The notes under the pieces: model-generated | What the model saw: the letters and a program-made list of their open reading frames with translations, nothing else | Databases searched by the model: none | What the model was told of the DNA's origin: nothing | Position numbers and translations under genes: made by a program | In this document: piece after piece, positions 11,775 through 22,857 of the stretch | Layout: the number at the start of each line of letters is the position of its first letter | Position numbering within the stretch: position 1 is the first letter of the stretch | Source: Athripsodes cinereus | Lineage: Eukaryota; Arthropoda; Insecta; Trichoptera; Leptoceridae | Assembly: GCA_947579605.1 (NCBI GenBank) | Contig: OX388314.1 | Coordinates: forward strand, 11,529,982 to 11,593,981 | DNA length: 64,000 nt | Reading direction: 5' to 3'

Positions 11775-13703
11775 ATGACTTCGAGAAGTTTAGAGCCGTT
11801 TTGTCACAAGACAATGAGTTGGCCTTCTTACAGGACAAGGTGGGAGAACGCATTATTATTAAATGATGAAAGTTGGACTGATGTGAAGAAGCGTGCTTTC
11901 TTCATAACATCGTTGTCCCAAGGCAGTTTCAAGCTACTGTCTGATCTGTGTTTTCCAGCTTCTGTGGAAAAACAGTCTTATAAAGAGTTGATTCAGTTAT
12001 TTAATGGTTATTTTAAAGAGGAAAAAAGTGTATTTGAATCGCGTGAAATTTTTTTCAAGGCTACTCAAGGTCATTCGGAAAATGTTAAAGATTTTGCCTT
12101 AAGATTAAGAGAATTAAGTATAAATTGTGAATTTGGTTCTAGATTAGAAAGTAATATAAAAGATTTGTTTATAATCGGAATTAGAAATAAAGAGATTAAA
12201 CAACAGTTATTTTTAAAATGTGATAAAGATAAAGTATCTTTGAACGAAGCAGTTGCTTTGGCTTCTAGTTATGAGCACATACTAGAGAGAAAAATAGAAA
12301 AAGAGGTAGAAAATTTTGAAGAAATTAGCCAGATTTCCAGGCGAAACAATAATAGTTTCAGTAGTACAGATACAGATTATAAGAAAAATAATCGACCGTC
12401 AAAATTTTCAAGGTTAAATTCAAATGTAAATACGAGTAGGTATAAGCATAATAAAAATGTTTCATGTTTTATTTGTAAGGGAAATCACTATAAAAGTGAA
12501 TGTAAATTAAATAGAGAAATTTTTTGTAGAAAATGTAGTTCTAAAGGGCATTTGAGTGAAAATTGTTATAAGATACAAGGTATTTATAATTCGCAAGACA
12601 CCGAAAACGATTTTATAAAATTAAATGTAAAAATTGAGAATAAAAATGTTGAATGTATTTTAGATTCGGGAGCGAATATTAGCTGTATATCTATTCAAAA
12701 ATTGCAAGAAATATTCAACGAAAATAATATAATAGAGAAGTGTGATGAAATTAATTTATCTACGTATAGCGGGCACAGTTTGAATGTGTTAGGTATTAAA
12801 CATTGTAAAATAAATCATAATGGAATGGAAAAAAATATTAAATTTGTTGTAACAGAGAGCGGGAATAAAATAATATTGGGTACAGATTTTATGCGTAGGT
12901 ATAATATAGGGTACAAAGTACATAGCACGGAAGGCAGTGAATTAAACAAAATTGTTGCATGTAAGCCCATTGAAAATATTCCGAATTTCAGTGCGAACGC
13001 ATCGCTTGCGTGTAATGTGAAACAACAAAAATTAGATTTTGTAAATAAAAATAATAGTTTTAATTCGAAATTAATTTTAGAGAGAAGTAAAAGTGATTAT
13101 ACATTGGAAAAAGTTGTTAAATATGTGAAAAAAAATAATTGGCCGTGCAAAAGACAGTTAAATAAATCTATTGCGAAGTTGTTTAATGTGAAGGAACATT
13201 TGACTGTGTACAAGGGTTATTTATTCTACAGAGATAGAATTGTTATTCCGGAATCAGTTAAAGGTATTGTGATAAATTATTTGTGTAAAAATTATTCAGT
13301 TATTGGGAAAATGAAATCATTTGTTAGAAGTTATTTTTATTGGGTTAATTTTAATATAGACATTGAGAATATAGTTAAGAATTTAGTGAAAAAGCGGAAT
13401 AACAATGGATGTAAATGTTTAAATAGGTATAGATATGAGAAAAGGTATGTAAATATGGAAACTTGTAAAGATAGTTCCAGGGGTTCGAAGTTTGTCTCGG
13501 GGAGTAAAAAGGAATTTAATTTGGGTACATCAGTACTTGTCAAAGATCTCAGAAGTGAAAAGATGGTTTTAGGTAAAATTGAAAAGGTATTAGGCAATAC
13601 AACTTTTCTTATTAGAATCAAAGGTACTGGTCAGCTCTGGAAGAGACATATGGATCGGATAGATGTGAGATCTGTGCATTGGGATGACAGTCCCTCTGAT
13701 TAA
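11775..13703 (+). CDS. Collapsed Gag-protease-integrase-remnant polyprotein
   Basis: The 642-residue frame opens with ATG at 11775. Residues 1-180 match a gypsy Gag: a retrotransposon Gag region with the block around FALRLRELSINCEFG. Two zinc knuckles follow, C231-C234-H238-C243 (one residue short of canonical spacing) and C251-C254-H259-C264 (canonical). An aspartic protease has the active site DSGA at 297-300 and the second-half motif ILG at 367-369. After about residue 430 the chain jumps to a region resembling the integrase zinc-binding domain (440-541) and then to an integrase C-terminal segment (about 580-630). Reverse transcriptase, RNase H and the integrase DDE core are missing, yet the frame is continuous. 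All four expected integrase zinc ligands appear replaced. Gag and protease look intact, so particle formation is plausible; reverse transcription must come from elsewhere. Confidence 0.85.
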   Translation: MTSRSLEPFCHKTMSWPSYRTRWENALLLNDESWTDVKKRAFFITSLSQGSFKLLSDLCFPASVEKQSYKELIQLFNGYFKEEKSVFESREIFFKATQGHSENVKDFALRLRELSINCEFGSRLESNIKDLFIIGIRNKEIKQQLFLKCDKDKVSLNEAVALASSYEHILERKIEKEVENFEEISQISRRNNNSFSSTDTDYKKNNRPSKFSRLNSNVNTSRYKHNKNVSCFICKGNHYKSECKLNREIFCRKCSSKGHLSENCYKIQGIYNSQDTENDFIKLNVKIENKNVECILDSGANISCISIQKLQEIFNENNIIEKCDEINLSTYSGHSLNVLGIKHCKINHNGMEKNIKFVVTESGNKIILGTDFMRRYNIGYKVHSTEGSELNKIVACKPIENIPNFSANASLACNVKQQKLDFVNKNNSFNSKLILERSKSDYTLEKVVKYVKKNNWPCKRQLNKSIAKLFNVKEHLTVYKGYLFYRDRIVIPESVKGIVINYLCKNYSVIGKMKSFVRSYFYWVNFNIDIENIVKNLVKKRNNNGCKCLNRYRYEKRYVNMETCKDSSRGSKFVSGSKKEFNLGTSVLVKDLRSEKMVLGKIEKVLGNTTFLIRIKGTGQLWKRHMDRIDVRSVHWDDSPSD

Positions 13704-13992
13704 TAGTAGGAGTTTAGGTCCCCTCCCCCTGTTTGAAGGCAAAGCTCTCACCGGTTCTGAATTTTTCAGGTCAGATTGGAGGCCATTGGCGGGGACAGCT
13801 GAGACCCAGGACTTGGGCTGGTGGAAGGCTTCATCTGGTGGCCCTGGACAGAAGGAAGAACTTGTCTGCGTGATGTATTTATAATGTTTGTCTTGTTTAT
13901 ATAGAATCATGAAATAAGTAGAGAACACAGTCACTCGCATAGAATTGTATAAAGATTGGAATATGTAGAATAGTAAGGTTTTTCAAGATTGT
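13704..13992 (+). other. 3' untranslated part of the LTR element
   Basis: Non-coding between the ORF stop and the polypurine tract. A GC-richer part (13714-13870) has short frames on both strands that resemble nothing known; it may be a relic of an env-side or 3' region. Confidence 0.5.
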
Positions 13993-14002
13993 GAGGGGAG
14001 AG
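13993..14002 (+). promoter_or_regulatory. Polypurine tract
   Basis: GAGGGGAGAG immediately precedes the 3' LTR, the expected place and composition for the plus-strand primer of reverse transcription. Confidence 0.8.
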
Positions 14003-14302
14003 TGTAGTGTATGAACTTTGTACACTGCACCTGTACATTGACCTTTAGACTTGTTTACAAGCTAAGCAAAGATAATGACTGAGTAGCAATACGCTACTGC
14101 CTATATAGGTTAGCCACCTATTGAGAACGACGCTCATTAATTGATAGAACCTTGACTTGCACTGTTAGGCTGCGTGTTTTGACAAATTGTGTTCGACAAA
14201 TTATAATAGGAATTATTTATTGAATATATTGTGTAAATATAAATTCCGTGTCGTTATTCAAAAAGAACCTAATATTGTTATACTTGATCCAGTATACAAT
14301 AC
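14003..14302 (+). repeat. 3' LTR (300 bp)
   Basis: It is the same 300 bases as the 5' LTR. The following ATGT is the target duplication. Confidence 0.9.
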
Positions 14303-14693
14303 ATGTGAAACCATGTATGGATGGAATCAATATTTCAATTGAATATTTCATGTAGTAATTTCCGAATCCTCTTCTATATAATAGTAGAAAGGTTATTTGT
14401 AACATTGCATAGACATGGAATCGATGCATAATACATGCATTTTGTCATAAAAATACCATTTCGCAACAGTTGAAAAGATTGACATTACTGTAGACTATTT
14501 GAACATTTAAAATTTATATTGTTAACGTTAGAGTATCGTGTTTTAAAATTCAAGATGCAATAATAAAATAATACATTATGTACTGACTGTGAGAGACTGA
14601 AATGTACCTTTAGTTCAAGAGCCAGACACGAAACCGTACTACTACTATTAACTTGAAGAAAACAATATTATGCAGGTACCTATTTAGTCTATT

Positions 14694-15168
14694 CAAACAA
14701 TATTGCAACTACAACAAGTATGTAACAGATTTGAAGATCATTTCGTAGACAAACAGATACTTATTTTTAAATATTTGCGTCTATTCCGAAGGGCATACGT
14801 TTGAATTACACTTTAAAAACAATACTTCTTTTCCTTTCGTCCTTCTATGCTCTTTTCATAAATCATTGCCTGAAAATGAATCAATCTTTAGCTATTCAGA
14901 GTAATTTTCAGTTATTAAGGCTCCGAATTTTCCGAACAAACAATATTGCAACTACAACAAGTATGTAACAGATTTGAAGATCATTTCGTAGACAAACAGA
15001 TACTTATTTTTAAATATTTGCGTCTATTCCGAAGGGCATACGTTTGAATTACACTTTAAAAACAATACTTCTTTTCCTTTCGTCCTTCTATGCTCTTTTC
15101 ATAAATCATTGCCTGAAAATGAATCAATCTTTAGCTATTCAGAGTAATTTTCAGTTATTAAGGCTCCG
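14694..15168 (+). repeat. 243-bp tandem duplication
   Basis: 14694-14936 is repeated at 14937-15168 without visible change; both copies end at GGCTCCG apart from an 11-base junction in the first. The unit has no recognised content. A 72-codon frame starts in the second copy (15044-15262) but shows no family resemblance. Confidence 0.85.
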
Positions 15169-15260
15169 TCTTCCCAAAATACTTACTTTGATGTCGTTAA
15201 CATCTATTAGTAATGTTTTAAAGAGGGTCATTCAGACTTCAGAGCATAAAACACTTAAAT

Positions 15261-15390
15261 GAGTTCGTCGGTAGCCTGGAGGTAGAGTCTCGGCCTTCAG
15301 AACAAGAGGTCCGTGGTTCGATCCCAGGTGCCGGCAAACTCCCCTTTCACGGCACAAGCTTTTAGCTTAGTGTGAAAGGTGTATAAGGTT
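15261..15390 (+). mobile_element. tRNA-derived SINE, family 1, copy A
   Basis: The head contains a box-A-like TAGCCTGGAGGTAGAG at 15272-15287 and a box B, GGTTCGATCCC-like, at 15315-15325, in the spacing of a tRNA gene but without an acceptor stem. The body has inverted CTTTCAC/GTGAAAG and AAGCTTTTAGCTT arms. The copy departs from the other family members after GTATAAGGTT, so it is another subfamily or a 3' truncation. Confidence 0.8.
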
Positions 15391-17309
15391 AATCGAGCAC
15401 AGTTAACCGGCATAATCGAGACAATAAAATTGATTTTACCTTTCAATAAATCAGTTTTAAAATATTGATTAAACATCAAAAACGCTTCAAATTGACAGAT
15501 AAATTTGTTGTTAATTAAGTTTTGATGATCTAGGATCGATGTATTTGAATTTTAACCCCTCATTTATAGAAGACGGGCATAAAGTTATTGACTGCATTTT
15601 TTTTTATTTTGAATTAATTTTCTTTGACTATAATCATTTATCTTTCTAGTTTTCCTTCGTCATATAATCACGCGATATTTCAATTAACACGTATTTTCAA
15701 TTAATATCTCTTGCATTTTCTTTATTGCTTCAAGTTCATTACTGTTTATGACTTTTGTGGTTGGTTTGTAAGATCATAATTAAATATTTAATTTAACGAG
15801 TATTTCATTTTATGATGTCAACTTACACTGGGATTAAAATTAATTTAAATTTGTTGTGTACAATGATCAAAAGATATTTTATTACAACGTTGCATTTTCC
15901 GATGATTAAGATTTGTGTTTGAATGCTTTACAACGCTTACATTAAAACATTTTGCTTGTCAACAATACAAACATGATTTTCTGCTGTTCATGCATCTTCG
16001 AATTGTAAAAATATCAGGATATGCGAGATGGTTGGACATGTCATCGCTAAATTCAAAATGTTTAATGTCCTAGCAGAATTCAATATCTTGCATACAATGA
16101 ATCCCTGTGTACCAATGCTTTGCTGTCGTTGTCATAAGAACGGTGAATTGTGAAAAGGGTTATCTGGGCCGTTAGAAATCTTGTTTGATGAAAGAACATT
16201 TATGATGTTTTACGTAGTGTTAAAATGTCTGGAATAAATTATTGATTTTAGAAAAACCAAACTCGTTGCAGACCAATCCAATGGATTGTAACTCATTATA
16301 TATATAGATATGACTGATATTATGTGATGGTACAGAATACAGTGAAGATAGTATAATAAATGTATCGCACTGTTCTGGTTTAGCATAAATGAAGGGCCGT
16401 TCCGGTTACCTGTTATAGATAAATAGATAAATGTATAATAACTTATAATTGAACAGGAAATACTATTATTTATGATGCGATATGAGACGAACTTGCCGCG
16501 CGCCGCCACTAACTGATGTACTATGTGTAGGTACTTATTATTATGAGTTTAATTGTGCTAAACCACGCACATAAACCTTTCATGGGATATCAATTTTCCG
16601 ATGTGAATCTATTATACTTATCTTTAGTTATAGTACTATTACAATAATTACTACAAAATTGCGATTTAAAACGATTGGAAACGTCACTCTGAATAGTGAA
16701 TAGTTCTCAAAATAATAGGTACCCATGGGAATGATCCAAGATTTAAAACCTTTTTTTATTATGTTGATGTAATAGACTGATAAATAAAAGAAAAACATTT
16801 ATCATCTTTAATTTTGTTATAGTGTATGTAGGCCACTCATTCAGATTGTATTTATTCTTACTGGCACAGAGACGACAATATGCATGTTTAATATAATTAT
16901 GTGGTTACTTGCGGTTAGTTTTGGGATAATATGCTATGACGTTTAGACGATAGATTTGTGAATAGAGTTGGTCGTATAATAATTTTTACAAAATTCTACT
17001 TATCGTAAAAAATACCATGGCTGTTTAATGCTTTTATAAATAAATAAATTAAACTTTATTTTTATGGTGTATACCAGTGATTCTTAAATGGGACATCAGC
17101 GTCTTTTTGTAGGCGTTTTGGATGTCGTTTTGGTTGTTTTTAAATGTTTAACATTTAGAAGGCGCTGAAAAAGTTAGAGTGGAATTTTTTTAATGTAGAA
17201 AATAAGCTTATTCATTACCAAGCTTCTTCACTTCTTATTTGTAGCATAAAATCCATTGCATGAATAAGTACCTTCATAGAGAAAAGAGCAAATTTTAAAT
17301 TTTGTTTTT
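15391..17309. other. AT-rich stretch
   Basis: Apart from a LINE 3' fragment at 16251-16305 no gene, RNA or repeat is recognised. A 99-codon minus-strand frame at 16210-16509 overlaps that fragment and is not protein-like. Confidence 0.4.
16251..16305 (+). mobile_element. 3' end of RTE-like LINE (sister of 57824-59190)
   Basis: The last codons and stop of the minus-strand LINE at 57824 are found here on the plus strand, ACCAATCCAATGGATTGTAA and the following TATATA tail included. It is an extreme 5' truncation. Confidence 0.75.
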
Positions 17310-18077
17310 TGTTGGGAGGGAAGGGGGAGACAAGGGACTATATCCACGAAGTCTCCACGAAGACAACATCTCATAAACGCTGACCCTATTCGTGTACAAA
17401 ACGTGGACATAGTCCCATCTAACCACGTTAAGTTCCTCAGAGCGCATCTTGATAACGCTCTTACGATGGAGAAACACATATCATCTACTGTTAGTAGTGG
17501 TTTCTATACTTTAAGGCAGCTCAAGAATATAAGGAAAAATATATCAACCGACGGAGCTAAAACCATAATTCACTCATTCGTCGTATCACGATTGGATTAC
17601 TGCAATGGCATCCTCGCAAATCTTTCACAATATCAACTCCAGAGAATTCAGTCCGTTTTTAATGCGGCTGCACGTTTCATTTATCAACTGAATCGCTCTT
17701 CACACATATCTGCCACCCTTCAATCTCTTCACTGGCTCAGATGTCCGGAGAGAGTTGAATTTAAAGTGTGTTTGACAGTATTTAAGGCACTTCATGCTAT
17801 GTCCCCAGAATATATCATGGAACTCTGTGGTAGACAGGCGTTAAGTCATAGACAGACAACACTTAGGTCTTGTCAAGATATTACAACTAAATTCGAGGTG
17901 ACCAGTACTGTATCGAAACCAGTGTACGTGGAACGTGCTTTTGCAATATCTGCACCTGTAGTCTGGAACAGGCTTCCACAAACGATCAGAGAAACGCAGG
18001 GCATATCTCGTTTCAAGAACCAACTGAAAACTTATCTATTCAATAAATCTCACGGAATAATTCAAGCACAACCTTAG
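17310..18077 (+). pseudogene. CR1/L2-type LINE reverse transcriptase, C-terminal fragment
   Basis: A frame open from about 17310 to the TAG at 18075-18077 encodes the far C-terminal part of a CR1/L2-group polyprotein. Its landmarks are VKFLRAHLDNALTM, SRLDYCNGIL, NAAARFIY, LHWLRCPERVEFK and VWNRLPQTIR, in the usual order for this group. The catalytic YADD region and endonuclease are absent: a typical 5'-truncated insertion. The first ATG is not meaningful. Translation from the residue 'V' at 17403 gives 225 codons, and the frame continues upstream for about 30 more with family-like residues. Confidence 0.85.
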
Positions 18078-18165
18078 TTAGCAAAGAGCGCCCTTGAGGT
18101 GGATTTTTTTTCACAAAACGGCGCTTTACAAATCATCCAAATAATAATAATATATAATTTTGATG
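18078..18165 (+). mobile_element. 3' UTR and (AAT)n tail of the CR1/L2-type LINE
   Basis: CGCCCTTGAGGTGGA and CAAAACGGCGCT followed by AATAATAATAAT. The same 3' end appears reversed at 19001-19068, which identifies the end of the element. Confidence 0.75.
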
Positions 18166-18278
18166 AGGTGAAGAAGGCAATTGTTCCAATACGCTTTAGA
18201 AACACTACTGTTTTCTGTGCATTCCAAAGAGTAAATGTATATACTACGTTATGTACTGAGAAAAACCTTATATTTCAA

Positions 18279-18410
18279 TCTAAATTTAACACATGAAACT
18301 ACCATATAAGGCATAGAAAAGACAACGTCACCTCATTTGGTAGTGCCTCGGACGGGACTTGAACCCGCATCCCTTAACCTTGTCGCGAGGAGTGCTTTGT
18401 CCAATAAAGT
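18279..18410 (-). mobile_element. tRNA-derived SINE, family 2, copy A (truncated)
   Basis: Read on the minus strand: a box-A-like TTGGACAAAGCAC region and box B GGTTCAAGTCC, followed by ACTACCAAATGAGGTGACG and an A/T-rich 3' end. The match to 61440-61654 stops at about 18410, so the 5' part is lost. Confidence 0.75.
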
Positions 18411-19000
18411 TCCAATTTACTTATAATTCAACTGATTTTTAGAACAAAATAATAGCCCGTATTGTTCAGTAGATATACTTTAAATATAACATTTTAAACA
18501 ACTTTGAAGTACTGATGTTGTGAAAAGGAATGAATTTTGTTTTGTTTCCATATAGGTACTCATAAAATAACGTTATTTACACAATATGATGGCGTTTAAG
18601 ATTTTATATTCTTGTTGCAGTTTACCAACAGCTGACTTGATTGGACTTTCTGACTAGATTAAATTCACGGGTTGTCAACCTGGAGTTTGTTGCTGGCGTG
18701 TCACTTCATTACTCCAAACATGGGAATAATACTTTGGTTCCAACACCACACTACACTACATTATTCTACATAGTACTCGTACATATGTATTGTGGCAATA
18801 TGCTGTCTTACATTCTATGTTATGTGAAATATTATGGGTGTTCAAATAATAACATAATTTCATTAGAAAAATTGAACGAGTCTAGTGTGTAGAGGACCCA
18901 AAAACGATATTTTATACATACATATAATATGCTCTGCGAAAACACCTTTTCAAACATATATATACATTGATTACTACGAAAGCATTTTAAGGTATAATAA

Positions 19001-19068
19001 TAATAATAATAATTTTCGGATGATTTTTATAGCGCCGTTTTGTGGAAAGATCCACCTCAAGGGCGCAT
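19001..19068 (-). mobile_element. CR1/L2-type LINE 3' end, second copy
   Basis: This is the reverse complement of 18090-18160: (TAAT)-rich tail, then GCGCCGTTTTG and CCTCAAGGGCGC. Only about 70 bp remain. Confidence 0.75.
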
Positions 19069-21065
19069 AATTGTAATATAAGACTGTGAATATAATTGGG
19101 ACAAATAATAGATAACCAAATACCTACCTTTTGTTAAAAATGCGGGAATCAAATGACTCAAACTGAAAACATTATATAATTAGTACATAAATATGTTTAA
19201 CCAGGAAGTTGCTAACCACATAAAAAAATATAACACGTAGATTATAAAATAAAAAAAAGTATTACGTTTTCTCAGATAAGGTGGGAGGGATGATATTATT
19301 CTAGTAGACAAGAGTAGTCAAAATAGAGATTATTGTTGTTTTGTTATTTTAGTTAGTAAACACGGTTTTCCTATTAAGATGTCTGATTAATATTTAGGAA
19401 CGGTAGTACTCATCCGTAAGAAGGTTTATCCAAAAACAAACTTTCAACAAACATTTACAATTAGTACAACTACTTCATATAGAAGAGTGGAGACAGAGAT
19501 GAAGGCAGTGAATTTTGTAAAACTTAATCAAAGTTCTACTATTCACGTGTAAATATTGTCCACAAATTCCGGTTGAAATTTTATATTCCAAAGAACAACT
19601 ATCAGGTATTGCGGTGGAGACAGATCTAAGTACTAACATCAAATAATTAAATAGAGAGACTAGTTTAATTACTTGCATTATGCTGTAATAAATGAAGGAG
19701 ACACACAGTCATTACAATGTGCAATGTACCTACCAAGTACTAACTCAACTCATTTCATTTATTTTATCTACATAATAAATCTTTGTACACATGTCAAACA
19801 TTATCTCGGAGATGCCCTTTCAATAAGGGCCAGTAAATGCGTCGTTTAAAAATCTTGATATTGAGTTGCAAATGTCACTTGCTTCGTAAAAAAATATTAC
19901 TTTGTTAAGAAGTTAACCGGGTTCTAAATGTCTGTGGTCTAAAATTGTGATTACGATTGTTTGTAAAGTGGTTTGAAACTGTTGTATTTTAATAATTTCC
20001 GAACAGATATTTTTGCCGTTATGCGACGATTGCGGACTACAATGTACAATAATTTCTGCTTATTACAATAAAAAAAATACAACTATATAAATAGATGGTT
20101 TTTATTGAAAACATTTTTTTTATAGTTTTTTCCCATCAGTTCGTTTCATTGACATAAATTTTAAATTTTATTTATTATTACACATCTGTCATTCAGAACG
20201 AATGTCGCATTGCATCATTAAATACAATGTAAGAAAAAACAAATATAAATGTTATTCAGGAGGTCCGACCATATTGATGTTTTGTTTTGCATTGTAGTAA
20301 AAATATTCAACAATCTGCTTTACATTATTAGTCTTTCAACATATTACAGAAATGTATTAAATAAATTATAGTAGCAATAATCCCAATAAGGGATTATGTG
20401 CATAAAATATTGCATGCTATCGAGTGGTTTGCTCATAAAGTGAGGAATTAAAGGATTTTACGTCAGTTTCTATCTAAATTCACCAGACAATGTTTCGCAT
20501 GCATGCAATGGCGGAGAATTTCGCGGCAACTCGCCGCATTCACTGTAAGTAGGTACTTGGTAGATATGTGCATGTGTAGTTACACTTTATTATATGTATT
20601 ATGTTTATGTGTTGTATAATGTTGCACCACCCACCCCACGGTGGAGCTATGGCGCCGGCGCAAGCTCAATCAGGCCCGAGTTCACCCAGGTCAGTACCAA
20701 GCTTTGCATTTGAACAGGGTAGGCAAAATAATATTATGTTCGTTTATATATATTATTATATAACATAATATATTAGTTCGTTTATAATTAGGTATACGTT
20801 TTCTATAATAATTATATATGATCTTGAATTAATTATATATGCATATAACTAACCGAAGTTTAAAAGCACGATTTTGCATATTCATCTGATCAAAATATTT
20901 TACAAGAAGAATAATAATATTTATTTAAATAAATGCTTAACTACTATTAGTTGCTTCAATCCACTGTAGGGTAAATACCACATAAATATTTAATTTATAA
21001 TTTTCATACTTGGATAATTATGGACCCACTTTTCACCATTATTCGACTTTTAGTACCTAACGTTT
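19069..21065. other. AT-rich stretch with one GC-rich islet
   Basis: No gene is assigned. The islet at 20500-20705 is listed separately. The short GATGCCCTTTCAATAAGGGC inverted stretch near 19814 is unassigned. Confidence 0.4.
20508..20699 (+). other. Possible pair of mini-exons
   Basis: Two GC-rich patches in AT-rich surroundings each contain an ATG and run straight into a splice-donor-like sequence. The first, ATG at 20508, is followed by GTAAGT at 20545-20550. The second, ATG at 20649 with CGCCGGCGC-type codons, is followed by GTCAGT at 20700-20705. Either could be a first coding exon of a host gene. The predicted peptides are only about 12 and 17 residues, so chance is quite possible. 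Confidence 0.2.
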
Positions 21066-21325
21066 AGTATCCCGTGGAGCACCCGGTAAAGAATTGGTCT
21101 CCCACTCTTCTGCGTAAGTTTTCGAGTGTCCTGTAAAAGGCAGGTGTTCGAAAAAATAAGACATTTTACATCTTAAATTCAGCGTTGAGGTTTGCCACCC
21201 ATCCTGAATGTCTTGATTTTATACTGGCACAAAAAGGACAGTTTGTATGTTTCTTACATACAGCTGATCTGCTGGCTACCCCACTTGTGGGATATGCCGT
21301 GATGGTATAGTAGTAGTAGTAGTAA
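21066..21325 (+). mobile_element. TAG-tailed retroelement 3' end, copy 1
   Basis: A block starting CGTGGAGCACCCGG, continuing through TTTGCCACCCATCCTGAATG and CTACCCCACTTGTGGGATAT to GTATAG(TAG)n. It is repeated in full or part at 37949-38132, 44417-44725, 46146-46305 (-), 27128-27195 (-), 36896-36990 (-), 40446-40488 (-) and 7168-7200 (-). The last 40 bases are close to the 3' end of the LINE at 30029, so this is a related retroelement or a SINE that uses the same 3' end. Confidence 0.75.
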
Positions 21326-22857
21326 CGTTTAAATTATGAACAATTAGATTGATGTTTATATAATAATTTGTGGAGCATAGTGTAACTGAAGACATGATAA
21401 AACTCTCATCCAATTAATCTGCCAGTGGCGGCTCATTCTCTAACATCTTTTTATTAATGAAGTCTAGAGCAAGTCAATGAATGATCCGATATTATTATTT
21501 AGTTTTAAATCATCTTGGTCTTTTAATATTAGATGTTGAAATTATTGCATGACCATTATTATAGTATGGTAAGTACAGTAAGGTAACTACGACAAAGCAA
21601 TGGAAGTTTTGGTGAGAAAAATCACTGATTATAATATGCAGCATTATAAATTATAACAACCACTTAAAATTCTTGCAAAACGTAATGCCTATATTATAAA
21701 GTACTTAACTCGTTATTGATAATTTCAGATTTCATAGATAATGTTAATGTGCTTCGTGTTCAGAGACCGTAAATTGCTTACTTTTCGACATTATTTTTGC
21801 CAAAGATTTTTTTACGAGCCACATACCTAATACATAATCATACCATCCGGTGTTTTTATTATTTATTCTTAGTGTCGAAACCCAGAAAAAACCAATCAAA
21901 CTGATTTCCAGTACTGTGCAAAACGCACAGCAGGCGGAGATGCGTCAAAAATATCCTCCGTAGTGCATGTGATAGGGCACAATGGACACTCCAACAAGTG
22001 GTGTTTTTATAAGATGAATGTATTACGATCTTATTTAAAAAGGATCAAAAATAAAAACATTTTAATAACTCTTATATACCGGGGTGCTAATTTGATCAAA
22101 TAATTTAAGTATCAATACTGTTTATAATTTGCAATTAAATAATATTTTATTGTTTCTACATAAGTCATTTAATACCAATCATTGTTCGTCTCTGAATATT
22201 TAATTCATGAATTCTGCTGGTTATCCAAATTGTAAAATAATAAATAAGTTACAGTATAAATAGATAAATAAAACATATTATATTCCTTAAAGTCAGCATT
22301 TACAAGCCATTATATTTGTAATGATGCTTTAATGAGCCATTAAAAATAATTATTTACATAAAAATTTGTTGCTTCAGGTGGAAGATTTTTAATATTTCTG
22401 CTTCACAATTGCCTCATGCATTTAATACTTATAATAATATAATATAAGCGTGGAATGTAGCATCATTATAATATGCATAACAGATGAATCTAATCTGAAA
22501 CATCAATATTGCAGTGAATTACAATTAATAAATAATTATGTGAGGTTTACAGAGCAGAAATTTTATTGCAAACATGTGTAAAACATGGCCTGTATTAATA
22601 GGTATAAGGAAGAAAATTCATTTTTCATACTTAACTATATTTGAATGAAATGCAATAACATTCATAAGAAAAAATTAATACTAATTTCTATTATCATAAA
22701 CTAAAAATCCCATATACAAATATTATGTAATCATAACTACATAGGTATTATTCACTAGTTTTGTGATTTTATAATAATTTAATATTAACTTAATTCAATT
22801 TCTTATTTATTTATAGCATTGGTAGGTACATAAAAAGTAGAATTATATTCTATCTTT
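21326..22857. other. AT-rich stretch
   Basis: No gene or assigned repeat. A slightly GC-richer patch at 21940-22010 could be an old fragment. Confidence 0.35.

Larger units (their letters stand above)
10996..14306 (+). mobile_element. Gypsy-type LTR retrotransposon, non-autonomous, with 4-bp TSD
   Basis: ATGT flanks the element at 10996-10999 and 14303-14306. Between them are two 300-bp LTRs, a primer binding site, a repeat-rich leader, one long ORF and a polypurine tract, in the order of a Ty3/gypsy retrotransposon. The LTRs read as identical by eye, so insertion was recent. The ORF lacks reverse transcriptase, RNase H and the integrase core. The element must therefore have moved with enzymes supplied by a relative. 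There is no envelope-like frame. Confidence 0.9.

Noticed and set aside
13590..13940. 116-codon minus-strand frame
   Set aside because: It overlaps the end of the LTR-element ORF in the antisense direction and looks like nothing known.
15272..15335. A functional tRNA gene
   Set aside because: A and B boxes are present but there is no acceptor-stem pairing, and the same sequence recurs with a SINE body at other loci.
15297..15479. Minus-strand frame, and similar ones at 23842, 23870 and 27673
   Set aside because: All lie in SINE family 1; the shared peptide-like words are translations of the tRNA-like head.
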